Shown: one piece after another, positions 1 through 11,483 of the stretch
Numbering within the stretch: position 1 is the first letter of the stretch
How the letters are laid out: each line of letters opens with the position of its first letter
NCBI RefSeq assembly: GCF_030247195.1
Contig: NC_080671.1
Span: forward strand, 186,971,725-187,035,724
DNA length: 64,000 nt
Reading direction: 5' to 3'
Source of the DNA: Topomyia yanbarensis
Taxonomy: Eukaryota > Arthropoda > Insecta > Diptera > Culicidae
The notes under the pieces: generated by a model
Told to the model about the DNA's origin: nothing
Database searches by the model: none
Seen by the model: only the letters and a program-made list of their open reading frames with translations
Program-made: the position numbers and the translations under genes

Positions 1-660
1 CGTGTGGGGTCAAGCGAAATATTGATTGAAATCTATGGCCTAGAGCTGTTATTGATTGAGATTGCGATCGGCAGATGGTCGCTACCATAGAGATCAGGAT
101 TTCCTTTCATGTGCAATTTAACCGCAGCGAAGTTGAGCAGAGGGACAAGTCTAAAGCGCTCGGGCGCGCTAGGGCAGTAGGAATCCGTGTCATTTCACAC
201 ATATTTAAAAATATCATATTGAAGTTATCGCAAAAATCGTGAATTAAGAAAGACCGGTTATCATCATAGAGGCAACCCCACACTGTACCGTGAGAGTTAC
301 AGTCTCCTAAAACTAGTCGTGATGCAGGTAGGGATTCTAAGATGTCTTGTAGCCGTCGGTGCCCAACCGCGGTGTTGGGGAGAATATATATGGAAGCTAT
401 GCATAGACTTTTGACAAGCGACAACTTCAATACCTGTTATCGAGGGAAGGTTAATTCTGTTGAAGGAATACCACTGCTCCATAGGGGGTGTCTCGATCTA
501 GGCGAATATTATTAAAATCGTGGAAGTTGAGATCTATATAGGAAGTTAACCAAGTTTCAAATAACGAAAATGCATCGCAACTCAAAATATTTATTAAAAT
601 GTTGAAGGAACCGATTTTCGGGATGACACTTCTGCAATTCCATTGTAGAACAGTGATCAA
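1..660 (-). pseudogene. ORF2 endonuclease (APE/EEP-type) domain, frameshifted
   Basis: The domain starts at 660 with MITVLQWNCRSVIPKIGSF, the typical opening of the apurinic-like endonuclease domain that nicks target DNA in non-LTR retrotransposons. LVLGDCNSHG and ALDLS follow in a second frame (430-107). The catalytic motif GSDHLPI is encoded at 86-66 in a third frame. At least two frameshifts therefore break the reading frame. ORF2 begins about 230 bp downstream of the ORF1 stop. The reverse transcriptase would continue left of the window. Confidence 0.75.
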
Positions 661-892
661 ATCCGTGACCTCGTGGATGACTTAGCCATCAAAGAATACA
701 ATCGCTGAAAGGAGGGGCCATTTCGCAGTCAATTGCTTTAAATTGTTCCAATTGTATGCAGTAGAGCTAACAAGAGACTTTTAATAGGATCAATTATATT
801 GAAAGTTTTTCGGTTTGGTTGAAACACGAGACACGAGACCTGTCACTTTTGGAGCCCCGTCAAGGGACAACTTCTGGCCTTTATAAGGAAAT

Positions 893-1761
893 TTAGGAGA
901 GGATAGTAGATGTAGCTTCTTGTGGGTCATCAGGCTCGCCATCGTTGGGAACCAAGAGAGCATAACGGTTCGTTAAGGATGGTGGCGTAGCTTTCTTTAA
1001 CATTTCTGCGAAAGAACGCTGGGAACGTTGCGCAAAAGAACGTTTTAGATTATCCCCGCGTAGTTTGTACACGGGACTTCCCGAGATCTCATGCAGGATC
1101 TCTGCACAGTATTCAGCATTTTTACTGCACGAATCATCAACATGATTCTCACCGCATTTTCCACAGCGGGCCTTATTGCTACAATGGGTGGCTGTGTGAC
1201 CCAATTGTTTACACTTAGTGCAATTCATGACCCGCGGTATAAACAGACTGACAGGAAGACGAACCTTGTGCAAGAGGATGTAGTTCGGTAAAGCTGTACT
1301 AGCGAAGGTCACCTGATAGGTATTTGATTGGGGATATGTTTTCTTACCATCCTCCGCGACTAATACTGAATGCAAATGTAAGCGGTATCTAAAACGGCCA
1401 ACCACGAACTGCAGCAGATTCTTGCATGTCAAACTCTTATCGGTGACGACGCCTTCAGACTGTACCTTTACAGCTGGAATATACATGTTATAATCCCGCG
1501 TAAAGTGCTCACAGCAAACAATATCGTTTGCCTGCTTTGAGTTGACTAGCAACACCCTTATCCTGTCCGAAATTTCGGTCACGGCCGAAAACCATTCTGT
1601 CAGGTCTTTAGAAATCCGAGGAAGATTCAGCAATTTAGTCTTGGGTCGAAAGAAGACCACAAATGGACCAGTTGAGAGTTCCGGGTAGCATTTGGACCAG
1701 GGGGAGCCTTAGGAGTTGAACCGGATTCAACCTCCATTTGACCATCCGGAGAGGGAACCAT
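893..1761 (-). pseudogene. gag-like ORF1 (nucleic-acid-binding protein) of the I-like element
   Basis: A 255-codon frame is open from 1,660 to 893. It holds two CCHC zinc knuckles at residues 147-160 (C-x2-C-x4-H-x4-C, CTKCKQLGHTATHC) and 166-178 (C-x2-C-x3-H-x4-C). These are the usual RNA-binding knuckles of retroelement ORF1 proteins, which package element RNA into a ribonucleoprotein. The motif VVFFRPK opens the conserved N-terminal region just around the first methionine, so the real start lies upstream. An ATG at 1,761 in another frame opens a plausible N-terminus (MVPSPDGQMEVESG), which implies a single-base indel between about 1,690 and 1,720. In-frame translation upstream of 1,660 reaches a stop near 1,712. 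I call it a frameshifted copy. Confidence 0.75.
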
Positions 1762-1900
1762 CGAAATCGTCAACGCACGGAATCAGAGTAACACCGACAA
1801 GCGCCTAATCGCACACCGCCGTAAAACAGAAACACAACCGAACTGATTGAATCCTGTCGACAACTGCCATAAAAACAATAACCAAAGCCACTCAGCAGCC

Positions 1901-2685
1901 ATGGGAAGATCGATGGGCGCAACTTAGGGAGCCTGAATTCCTACTGGAGAAATCTTCACCACGGGTTTGTGAATGCTGTGGAACGATAGTAAACGTTCGT
2001 CATCCTATTCTTCGATGCAGAAAGTTCGAGGCATTAAGAAAAATTACAATATCCATCCAAAAATCTTGTGCGTGGCATTATGCAACGATGAAGATGACGA
2101 AAAGCGATTGATTGAGTTCCTGAAAGTAGCCAATTTGTATGGAAGATTGTGAAAAACGAATGAAAAAGACTGATAAAGCAAGATCACGAAAATACTGATA
2201 CTAAAGGAGGCAGTTGTGAAGTGAGCTGAGCAGAAAACTACAGAGAAAGAAAAAATGGCGGAAACAAACGTGCTGAAATTAAAAATAGTGGAAGAATAAG
2301 AAGTATACAGAGTGAACTAAAATAAAAAAAAACAATTCAGAAGATATGAAGAAAAAAGGCCAAACGTTACTATACAAACAATTTACAACAAGTGTGTCAA
2401 GAGAATCGAAACCGTATGCAAAATGACGTAAGATGCAGAATAAGAAAAAGTGAGAGCTGAGATAACTGCGAAACAGAACGACAAAAACAAGGAAACCAAG
2501 ATAAGTAAAGTTATTATTTTTTATTATTGATTTAATGTAAAAAATGTAGCACTGAATTTCTTTTCCCGACATGAATGCACCCTTTCGGTATAAAATGTCG
2601 CCAAGAAAAAATAATTAACCTTCTTAGAGTAAAAACAATAATGTCATTTTAAATCTACACTCCGCCCAATTAAAATAAATTCAGG
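1901..2685. other. Unassigned sequence with no recognisable gene
   Basis: Mostly AT-rich, with long purine-rich runs after 2,150. A short open stretch on the plus strand near 1,950-2,090 contains a cysteine-rich phrase (RVCECCGTIV), but it has no start or splice sites I can defend. I could not match it to a family. Confidence 0.3.
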
Positions 2686-4757
2686 CCTAATTTGGCTGAA
2701 AATTACACATTAACCCATTCATGCCCATGTTGTTTGTGGACAACAACGTTTTTGTGCACCTATAACTTTTGATTGAGGCAAGATTTGCTCACACAAACAA
2801 GTAAGGCTAATAAATGTGACTATTGGATTTCATTTGAGCATTAACAGTTATAAGGATCAGCTCTAGAACTGAAGTTATTGCAATTAGTCTGATTGAACTC
2901 CAATGGAGCAGTGCTGCCAGGGACCGTTTACGTTTACGACGGAAAATGAATTTTTCATATAACTTCGTTATGTTGCAAAATTAGTGAAAACTGATAAAAC
3001 TTATCAATTTAGACTATTTTTGGCTACGTTTTTCACGCAGTTGGACTATTGTAAATACTCTCTCTCTGCTTCTAGCACTGCAGGGAAAGCACCTACCTTT
3101 CTGAAAAAGGTTTTTCGAGTTTCTTGACCCCACCGTTTTCAAGGAAAAATAGTTTTGAAACCCTACATGCACTAGAAAAAAGTTGGGCATGAAAGGGTTA
3201 AGGTAATTTTGGGATGCTGAGCTCATTTTTAATGTTAAAAATTATAAAAGATGAAATAAATTTGCCCATACAGTGCTATCGAACCTTTATTATAAGCATA
3301 ATATCGTTTTTATGAAAAATCTTTTTTTACTGATTAGATATAACTGAAACTAGATATAGCAACATAATAATTGGATAAAACTTCTTTCAATCTCTACAAA
3401 AAGTGTTTGTTTACGTTTTATTTAGTTGTTATTTTGCACTAAACCACCATGCTCCTCCATGGCAGCAAACATTTTAAAATGTCGATTTTAAACCCCTCCG
3501 GACAAAAAGAGGCAAAACAAGACCTTAAAATTCAAAAAGTAGAGATGATTTCCCATAGAATGTATATTAAGTGACCGTTCCGAACTATTTCACCTGATTG
3601 TACAAAATACATTTGTGAAAAAAAATTTAATGTCAACCTACTTTAAATATATTTGTATTAATATTACATTGTTAGAATCAGATTTGGCAAACATGTTGAA
3701 ATGACCAACAAAATTCTTTAAATGCCCTTTAAAATGAAACTAGCTGTGCTCAAATCGGATTAAAATTGAAAGAGTTACAGGTTTTTGAAGTGAACATAGA
3801 TACTCTGATTTAGAAAATGAATTTCATTAGTATTGTCTGACACAGCGATGTTTAAATTGCTAATAAAAATCTAATTCTCATTCTCACAAAATTTCGAGAA
3901 TGTGTCATTCAATACATAGGAAACCCAGAAAAAATAAAAAAAAGCATCAATACTTGAAACATAGGTTTTGTCCGGTCACCGGCCACTGTGCGTCGCGCAG
4001 TAGCTGGAGGCTGGCCAAAACCTCAAAAAATTGTTTTTCAAATATTGATATTTTAAATTTTTCCTAAACTTCTCATCTATTGAATGATGTATATTCAATA
4101 TTTTATGATCATTGGATAAGAACATGATTTTTAACATGAGTTTAAACGTAGCAAAGTCCGGACTTTTTAATGATTTTCATTTCACCACCATTGCTCAACT
4201 AGTTTCATTGTGTAGAAGAACGAAAGAACTTGGTTAGTGAATAAAATACATTTGGTAAATTTGTTTGCAACTATGACTTTTTAGTTTAAATATGTTTGAG
4301 GTGGTCAGATCAAAAATACTGTTTTAACTAATGTATTCTGTACAAATTTCGGAATCATTTCGGAACGGTCACATAGTACAGATTCTATGGGAAATAACCT
4401 CTACTTTTCGAATATCATGGTCTCGTTCTGCGCCTAGGTGCGCAAAATTTTTAAGGAGATTTTGAAACTTTGTTGCTCATATGGAGGCGCATGGTGTTTT
4501 GTTTAAAATAGTTAGACAATCTACAGTAAAACAACACGTTATACAATGGATTTGAAGTAGTGTTCTTCATTTTTTATGATATTGCTGACATTGGTGAACA
4601 GTAACGGAAAATCTATCATGAAAACGGGATCATAGTTATAAGAAAGGTTCAATGACACTGTATGGAAAAATGCATTCAATATTTGACGACTTTTGACATC
4701 AAAAATGAGCTCAGCACCTCAAAATTAGCTTGAATTGTGATTTTCAGCCAAATTAGG
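2686..4757. repeat. Large imperfect fold-back (palindromic) element, left arm interrupted by a MITE
   Basis: The left arm begins at 2,686 (CCTAATTTGGCTGAAAAT) and its inverted partner ends at 4,757 (TTTTCAGCCAAATTAGG). Matching arm segments include GATGCTGAGCTCATTTTT near 3,219 against AAAAATGAGCTCAGCACC near 4,703, the gene-free stretch 3,437-3,620 against 4,320-4,505, and the CCGTTCCGAA segment near 3,576 against TTCGGAACGG near 4,358. No protein is encoded. The arms line up only if the 492-bp TTAA element at 2,710-3,201 is removed. Confidence 0.7.
2710..3201. mobile_element. piggyBac-type MITE, copy 1 (TTAA target site)
   Basis: The ends read TTAACCCATTCATGCCCA and TGGGCATGAAAGGGTTAA, an inverted pair with one mismatch. 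TTAA at both ends is the signature target duplication of piggyBac-like transposons, whose termini usually begin CCC. The body is non-coding. A second copy is at 9,799-10,318. The insertion point is confirmed internally because the opposite arm of the host fold-back lacks the insert. Confidence 0.8.
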
Positions 4758-4920
4758 TAACTTTTGAGGTTTTGTCCGACTTTTGTTTGAAGACCCGCCA
4801 CTGTGCGTCGTCATGAAGGCTTTAAACTCCAAAAAAGTTTATAGTTGTCTTTGTAAAAGTGTGATTGAAATAGTTTTTATTATTCGACCGGGTCGATTCG
4901 ACCCTACCTTCATCCTAAAT
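4758..4920. other. Short spacer between two fold-back elements
   Basis: It contains a partial repeat (GAGGTTTTGTCCGACTTTTG, then CGCCACTGTGCGTCGTCATG) related to the centre of the preceding fold-back near 3,966-4,000. No gene was seen. Confidence 0.3.
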
Positions 4921-6670
4921 CGTCGCTGTTGTGCTATCTTATGGCATTTAGCACATTTCGAGAAAAACGATTTTTAGAGCTTGAGATTAAATATCTTGAA
5001 ACTTATAAATGGTATAAACATTTCAAAGAAGACAATTGGTGCTTTTATCTATTCTGTATTAATCTCTCTAATATTACGAAGATCGGTTGACTATGTTGCG
5101 AGTTTTTACTATAAATGTAAACAAAAGTCGCACTCACACGTGTCATAGGTGTGTATTGATGACAAAATTTGTACGACGTGTCATAATCGTGAATGGAAAA
5201 TTTTCCATTGAAAAAATGATCAATTATTAACTTTTACTTATGGGTCATTCCACGCGAAGTGATCAAGGCACGTGTAATCGACCTTCACGGATTTGAACCA
5301 AATTTGGAAGAATTGTTCATCTAGGGACAATATATGAAAACCCAAATTTTTGTGTCAATTGAACCACCCCTCAGGTCATGGGAGCGCCCCCGTTTTGACA
5401 AATTGCCAAAACCCTTGATTTTCTTTTGATCATATCTCCGGTTCTATTAACTCTAGTGTCAAACCGCTAGATGGATTTTGAAGAAAATTATTCAAGGAGT
5501 CTAGAAAAAAATATATTTTTTGGCATCTGTTCTGCCAACTATGCGATTTTTCAGTTAAATATTAAAAGGTAATTTTTCTCCTAATACATATATTTCAATT
5601 TTGAAAATTCTAATGCCATCGCGTTTCTCAGTCAAATTTACATAAGGAACACTTATAATCTCAATATGATTTGAGCGGATCCTCAGATACACCGTTCTGA
5701 AAGGAAAAACTCGCATTTTCTCATATAAAAATCCATTTTTATTGCCCGAAATTGAGAAAATCTTCAAACGGTAATAAAAATCGACCCTGATCTGCTAGAA
5801 ACAAACCAAAAACGTAGTTTTTTATCATTTCTCGTCTACTTCACGAAAAATCATGTTTGAACTCAGAATACCCGAGTTGGTTTTTAGTGTTGTGCGCTTG
5901 TGATTTTATATGGGAAATTGCGAGTTTTTCCCTTCAAAACGGTGTATCTCAGGATCCGCTCAAATTATATTGAGATTATAAGTGTTTCTTATGTAAAAAT
6001 GTCTGAGGAACACGATGAAATTAGAATTTTTAAAATTGAAATATAAGTATTGGGAGAAAAAATAATTTTTATTATTTAACTGAAAAAATCGCATAGTTGG
6101 CAGCACTGCCGCCAAAAATTTATATTTTTTTCTAGACTCCTTGAATAATTTTCTTCAAAATCCATTTAGCGGTTTGATTCTAGAGTTAAAAGAACCGGAG
6201 ATATGATCAAAAGAAAATCAAGGGTGTTGGCAATTTGTCAAAACGGGGGGTGCTGCCATGACCCGAGGGGTGGTTCAATTGACACAAAAATTTGGATTTT
6301 TATATATTGGCTCTAGATGAACAATTCCTCCAAATTTGGTTCAAATATTTCCAGTTTAAAACTTAAATTGCATTTTTCTCACAATTCGTGTATTTTTCTT
6401 TAGAAAATGATTATGCCACTGTGTTTCTCAGACATTTTTACACTAAAAATCGTCTTATACATCAAGATAACTTGAGCCAATCACCAGACACAATCATTTG
6501 AAGCAAAAAATTAAAAATTTCTCAGCACGTTTCTCGCTATATCTCAGTAACCAAGCAGAATATCAAAATTCTGAAAACGCCACTTTGTAGAGATTTTTCG
6601 TAGTGATGTGGCATATCTAAATCAGTTTACCCCAACATGGCGTTTGTCATAAGATAGTACAACAGCGCCG
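4921..6670. mobile_element. Inverted-repeat element with CGTCGCTG termini, expanded copy
   Basis: The left end CGTCGCTGTTGTGCTATCTT pairs with the right end AAGATAGTACAACAGCGCCG. It is flanked by the 4-bp direct repeat AAAT (4,917-4,920 and 6,671-6,674), read as the target duplication. The outer parts align in inverted orientation with the smaller copy at 58,122-58,840. The middle differs, holding the palindrome at 5,242-6,346. There is no transposase, so it is non-autonomous. Confidence 0.7.
5242..6346. repeat. 1.1-kb imperfect palindrome inside the CGTCGCTG element
   Basis: It opens with GGGTCATTCCACGCGAAGTG, then a left arm of about 480 bp from 5,291. The inverted right arm ends at 6,346. 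Clear arm pairs are TTGTGTCAATTGAACCACCC with its complement near 6,270, and CTCCGGTTCTATTAACTCTA with its complement near 6,180. The right arm lacks the outermost 50 bp. A second, right-arm-only relic is at 10,481-11,483. It is non-coding. Confidence 0.7.
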
Positions 6671-6674
6671 AAAT

Positions 6675-9370
6675 GTGATTACAGGAGTCAAGACAAATGA
6701 CATTTTGTGACAAATGTTATGTGTACATTCTTGTATCGATTGGATTCAATTTTTTTCTACGGAAATTCTTGTGCTACAGAAATGAAATAATTTCAAATTT
6801 AAAATCCAGTTCTGCTTTACTGAATTTAAAATCGCAGTTTACGTCACAGTGACGCGTAAAAATCACAATCATGAATAAGAATATATTTTCTCAAATAGAA
6901 CGTTCCCCATATGTATTCGAGGATTTATATCCCACTGCAACGTGCATTCCATGTGTTTTCTATTTCGACTGGCATTGAAATAAATTGTGCCACTCATATT
7001 AATAGGGACGAGCAATTTCGATGTTTCATTATGAAAACTTTTTCAATTTTGGTTACGTGGTGAAAATGCTAAATATCGTTATTATTCACATTTATTTACC
7101 ATTGGTCTCTTTCGCACTGAGTGTCTACCACCAACACCAGAGAGGCAACTCCTTCGTATGAACCATAATCTTGCCACTTAACCACCAGCACCGTTTACGA
7201 AATATCAATTTGTTGATTATAGAGACTGTTATTATTACCTAACATGTAGGATAAAGTGCCTATTTCCACCCTATTGGGGAAGGTGACTCACTCATTCATT
7301 AATTACTCTGCTTGCAATGGATAGGATGCGTACAAATTGGCATCAACAGCTTGACTTTGTTGTTAAGAACCAAAATAAAAACAATAAATGCTATGAGAAA
7401 GACAAAACCAGGTTAATCGATATTTCAGCAAAAACCTCAATTTCGGCTTCAAAGTGCTACGAAAAATTCAAAACTCGAGCAAAAAGCAAAAGCTCCCGTG
7501 GTTACCTGGGGAATGAAAAAAATTTCAAACGATTGTTCTAGTAGATTTTGAATTGTGATGCACAATTTTCAGTAATTTGAAATGAAATTTTGAGAAAATA
7601 TTGTTCAATTATGACATTATTCTATGCAAATCGAATGAATATACATACTAACAATCTCTGTATCGTCACGTTTTTTTAAAATTTTTGTTTTTCACCGAAT
7701 TAACCTTACTATCCATAATTAGTCAATTGAGAATATTCTCTATAACTCAAGTAATATAATATTAGCAAAAAGGTCTTATTTCGAGTTTGTAGGATCTAAT
7801 TGATTTAGACCACGGATATTGCAATATATCTTAGCTTTTATTTTTTTTGAATTTTCAATTTGATAATGATCTAAAAAAATGACGTCTTGAATATAAGCCA
7901 TATTTCTTGTTGCTAGGCTGGTATTGTCAGGAGAAGGTTTGAAATATGTTTCGCCTAACAGCTGAACTTCCAAATATTTAGCTTTGGTAGCAGCTGTTGT
8001 ATGACAACTTTTTTTTCGAAGACTAATTTATCAATTTACTCCAAACTTGCACCGGCTCACTTTTCAACATCAGTTCACCTGATCGCATTTTTTCCAACGA
8101 TATCATACCCGACCTTGGAGGAAACGTGCAACTTTCTCATTTCACTTTCGTCGACTACATTTTTAATCCTATCGCACACAACCAACCTCTCGAATGCACA
8201 GTTGTAACCAAATGGAAGCAATAAATTCGACAGTGACACATATGTGGTTCATCCTGTGAGCTTGGCCAATCGACATCCGAAAAGTGAAGGCGCGCAATTC
8301 TTTGTTTTAATTAAACCTGTGTCGAGTGGGTTGCGGGGTATCTTCTGCGGATACGGTTAGGACTATTGATGAGGGTCGTCGTAAGCCGCAGCAGTCACAG
8401 ATGGCCCATTGCCGAGGGAGAATTTTTCCATGTTCCAACTTGAGGAAACATTTGTCGCTCCAAGCAGCACGAATCCAGGCTCAGGATATTAAGCAAAGGA
8501 GCGTCAAAAAGATGAAGGAGAATCCAACGTGCCATAGGGACTATAATTAGAGTGTGTCCGTCTTTTTCGGATCCTGCTTCTACCTGAAATTTGCAGTTCA
8601 AATGTGTTATTGCAATGGCAACAGGTGAATTTTCGCTTTATGGTAGCGATCCGTTGCTATTTATTTGGGTCCTGCAATCGTTGACCGAGAATAGGCACAA
8701 ATCCAAAACTATCATAATATCCACTTGAAAAAAACAATGAAACTCGAGAGGTATCATAAAACTAACACCAAACGTACAAAGAAGACGAAAAACGGATTTC
8801 TGCGAGAGGATTATTATTGGTCTTTTCTGTGCTACAAGCTGACCTGTCGGATCACGATGCGAAACCTGAGAGCAATATGGGGACATCAACGGTTCGTAAG
8901 GATCGAGAGTAATAAACGCAAGGGACTGGACAAACGAGCTTATAAATCATAAATTGTGTACCTTGCAGAAGGTGATGAAAGCTGGCACACAACCAATCCC
9001 ACTCCAAGCAGATCCCTTAAACTATGCCAAGGCAAAACAACATGGTAAGTATGGGTGAAGTGGAAAGCGAAAACGGGAACGCCTCTTGGTCGGATGGAAA
9101 ACCCCAGGTGCTATGAATGGGTACAGGGATAAGCCTTTGCGTGGCGAATGGGATGGAAGTTGGGGATGGGATATGCTATCGAAGGTAGCATTGTTTGCGT
9201 AGGGCACCATTTTTGAAAATAATTTCTAAGTTGTAATTCGGGTGAGAGCCACAGGCTGAAATATCTAGTTCGGTCAAATCTACGAATATTTCAAACTTTA
9301 GTTTGAATACAGTCCCTGGCCATATTATATTAAACTATAGAATCCTCATTCTATTTTCGTCGTTTGATCA
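6675..9370. other. Unassigned 2.7-kb interval, no confident gene
   Basis: Several frames of 60-75 codons occur (for example 7,317-7,541 plus and 8,725-8,952 plus), but none shows a recognisable domain. A short stretch near 8,967-9,047 translates to a plausible exon-like phrase (KAGTQPIPLQADPLNYAKAK) followed by a GTAAGT donor-like site near 9,044. I have no second exon to join to it. I cannot assign a function. Confidence 0.3.
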
Positions 9371-9391
9371 ATCTATTCGTCAACAAAATTA

Positions 9392-9780
9392 TTGCGTGAT
9401 TCATCAAACATGTTTGTTGGACCAGAATCATTTCTAGGCATATCTACTTGTGCCATCAAACTAGAACTTTCGGCTTGGGAAAGAGACCAACTACTAAACG
9501 ACTGGCGTGACGTAGCAAGCGCTCGACAATCCAAGAAATTTATACATCCGGATACTACGAGAACCAAAAAACTAATAGATCTAAAACGAAAAGTTTTTCG
9601 TATAATCACAGGTTTATTTACGCGACATAATCTTGATAAGTATCATCTGAAAGAAATTGGCAAAAACCAAGATGGGCTCGGAACATATTTTCTGCCATTG
9701 TGCAGTACTATTTTCTTCGAAGGGGGTGATACTTCGGAGGGCATCTTATGACGCCTCACGAGGCATGGCATACCTGTACC
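9392..9780 (+). pseudogene. Retroelement ORF2 C-terminal tail (post-RNase H), truncated and frameshifted
   Basis: A 119-codon frame runs 9,392-9,751. Conserved tail blocks are FVGPESFLGIS, SARQSKKFIHPDTTRTKKLI and GLFTRHNLDKYHLKEIGKNQ. Beyond KEIGKNQDGLG the conserved Cys/His tail continues in the neighbouring frame (the frame open at 9,657-9,854, with HIFCHCAVLF), so there is a frameshift near 9,680. RT and RNase H are absent. The copy is dead. Confidence 0.7.
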
Positions 9781-9798
9781 AACGGATCCTCAGCTACA

Positions 9799-10318
9799 TT
9801 AACCCATTCATGCCCATATTGTTTGTGGACAACAACGTTTTTAAACAGCTATAATTTTTGATTGAGGCAAGATTTACTCGCAAAAACAAGTAAGGCTAAT
9901 AAATGTGACTATTGCCTTTCATTTGAGCATTAACAGCCTTAGCCTTAGAACTGAAGTTATTGCAATTAGTCTGATTGGATTCCGATCTAGCAGTGCTGCC
10001 AGAAATAGTTTACGTTGACAACGAAAAATGAATTTTTTATATATCTTCGTTATGCTGCAATATTTTTGAAAACTGATAAAACTTATCAATTTAGACTGCC
10101 TTTGGCTACGTTTTTCATGCAATTGAACTATTGTAAATATTCTTGGAGAATTGTATTGAGCATAGGAAGGTAAAAATTGAGTAGCTTCTAGCACTGCTAG
10201 GGAAGTACCTAACTCCATGCAAAAAGACTTTTCGTGTATCTTGATCTCACCGTTTTCAAGAAAAAATAGTTTTGAAACCCTACATGCACTAGAAAAAAGT
10301 GGGGCATGAAAGGGTTAA
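9799..10318. mobile_element. piggyBac-type MITE, copy 2 (TTAA target site)
   Basis: It has the same termini as the 2,710-3,201 copy: TTAACCCATTCATGCCCA on the left and GGGGCATGAAAGGGTTAA on the right, with TTAA at both edges. Most of the body aligns to copy 1, including the GGACAACAACGTTTTT block and the final CTACATGCACTAGAAAAAAG. It inserted into an older retroelement 3' end, so it is the younger of the two. Confidence 0.8.
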
Positions 10319-10480
10319 TAATGTACTACCCGGTTAGGACGACACATGTGGACAAACAAACAGCTCGCTGACATCTACATCGGATTTGTAACATGAAGAG
10401 GAAACAGGAGCAGCCACAAAAGATAACCTGAATGGTGGTCGCAGTGGCAAGGTTTCCCCAAACAAAAAAGATGTAAAGAT

Positions 10481-11483
10481 TGAGAGAAAAAATTAACTTT
10501 TAATATTTAACTGAAAAAATCGCATAGTTGGCAGCACTGCTGCCAAAAACTAATATGTTTTCTAGAGTACTTGAACAATTTTCTTCAATCTTGTAGCTTG
10601 ATTCTGGAGTAAATACCCAGTGCCAAACGGGGCGCTTTTTTGCCAACTCGGATGCGCTAATTGCCCTTCAATTTGCTGGCAATTAGAAGGCTATTTCTAA
10701 TGCAACATTTGGGCGATTTGCCGCCGTAATTTTTTTGCCGCTCTACCCGCCTTTAAATCGCCCCCAAGTCGCCTGGGAAACGCGCTATTTAATCGCCCTT
10801 AATTGCCTAATATGAAAATCACAAATAATACTTATTTTTGGATTCATTGTCTACTCCCATGAACTTATCCGTATACTAGGTAATCACCACCAAACTATAG
10901 GAATGGTGAAATTGGGATTGCACACCAAAACTTACCACAATCTGACTTTCATTAAGACTTTAGGTCAGAGATCTTGTTCCACTATACTTACACACGATTC
11001 CACAATTTCCCACATTCGTTGGCTAAATGAAGTGCACCAGACAAATAAATTACAAGCGAGAACACGCCAATTGTTAAAAAAAAACTATTTTAAGCTAAAG
11101 TAAACATGAACCGCCACGTTTGAAAAACGCAAAAATCAACAAAGTCCACTTCAGCCGTAAAAACATTTGTTTAAGTATTGAAATTTCCGTTAAATCGCAT
11201 TCGCAAATTGCATTTGTTCCTAGGGGCAATTAGCACAGTGAGTTGAGTCAAACGTCAAACTGTTTAAATCGCCTGACCATGTTCGTCCGCATATTTTTTG
11301 ACTGGGTAGAACCGTAGATATGATCAAAAGAAAATCAAGGGTTGTGGCAATTTGTCAAAACGGCGGTGCTGCGATGGTCCGAGGGGTGCGCTTCAATTGA
11401 CACAAAAATTTGGGTTTTCATATATTAGCCCTAGATGAGCAATTCCTCCAAATTTAATTTAAATCCGTAAAGGTCGATTACAC
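10481..11483. repeat. Relic arm of the 5.2-6.3 kb palindrome, split by a TA-flanked element
   Basis: 10,481-10,613 (AAATCGCATAGTTGGCAGCA near 10,517) and 11,309-11,483 (GATATGATCAAAAGAAAATC near 11,315) are collinear with 6,050-6,346, apart from the insert at 10,616-11,306. Only one arm of the palindrome is present. The right edge extends to GTCGATTACAC near 11,483. Confidence 0.65.
10616..11306. mobile_element. 691-bp TA-flanked non-autonomous element
   Basis: The short inverted termini CCCAGT/ACTGGG are flanked by TA on both sides (10,614-10,615 and 11,307-11,308). Removing it restores collinearity of the surrounding palindrome arm with the intact copy near 6,180, which fixes the boundaries. 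The interior has several short reiterations of an AATTGCC/GGCAATTA motif. It is non-coding except for a 66-codon frame at 10,903-11,103 of no recognisable kind. Confidence 0.6.

Larger units (their letters stand above)
1..1900 (-). mobile_element. I-like non-LTR retrotransposon, 5' portion, leaves the window on the left
   Basis: Reading the minus strand from about 1,900 to 1, the order is a 5' UTR, a gag-like ORF1 with zinc knuckles, then the start of ORF2 with an endonuclease domain. The reverse transcriptase part would lie beyond base 1. This ORF1-ORF2 order is that of the I/Jockey group of non-LTR retrotransposons. Frameshifts in both ORFs show that it is a dead copy. The exact 5' end was not located; recognisable element sequence fades near 1,880-1,920. 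Confidence 0.75.
9375..10469 (+). mobile_element. 3'-end fragment of an I-like non-LTR retrotransposon, split by a MITE
   Basis: The first part encodes the C-terminal tail that follows the RNase H domain (FVGPESFLGIS, then a QSKKFI box and RIITGLFTRHNLDKYHLKEIG). It matches in kind the better-preserved tail of the element at 21.7-23.25 kb. The 520-bp TTAA MITE (9,799-10,318) interrupts it. The 3' UTR resumes after the MITE and ends GGTGGTCGCAGTGG..., then an A-rich tail at about 10,461-10,469. The same GGTCGCAGTGG tail is seen at 23,219. The fragment is 5'-truncated, as is usual for LINE insertions. Confidence 0.75.
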
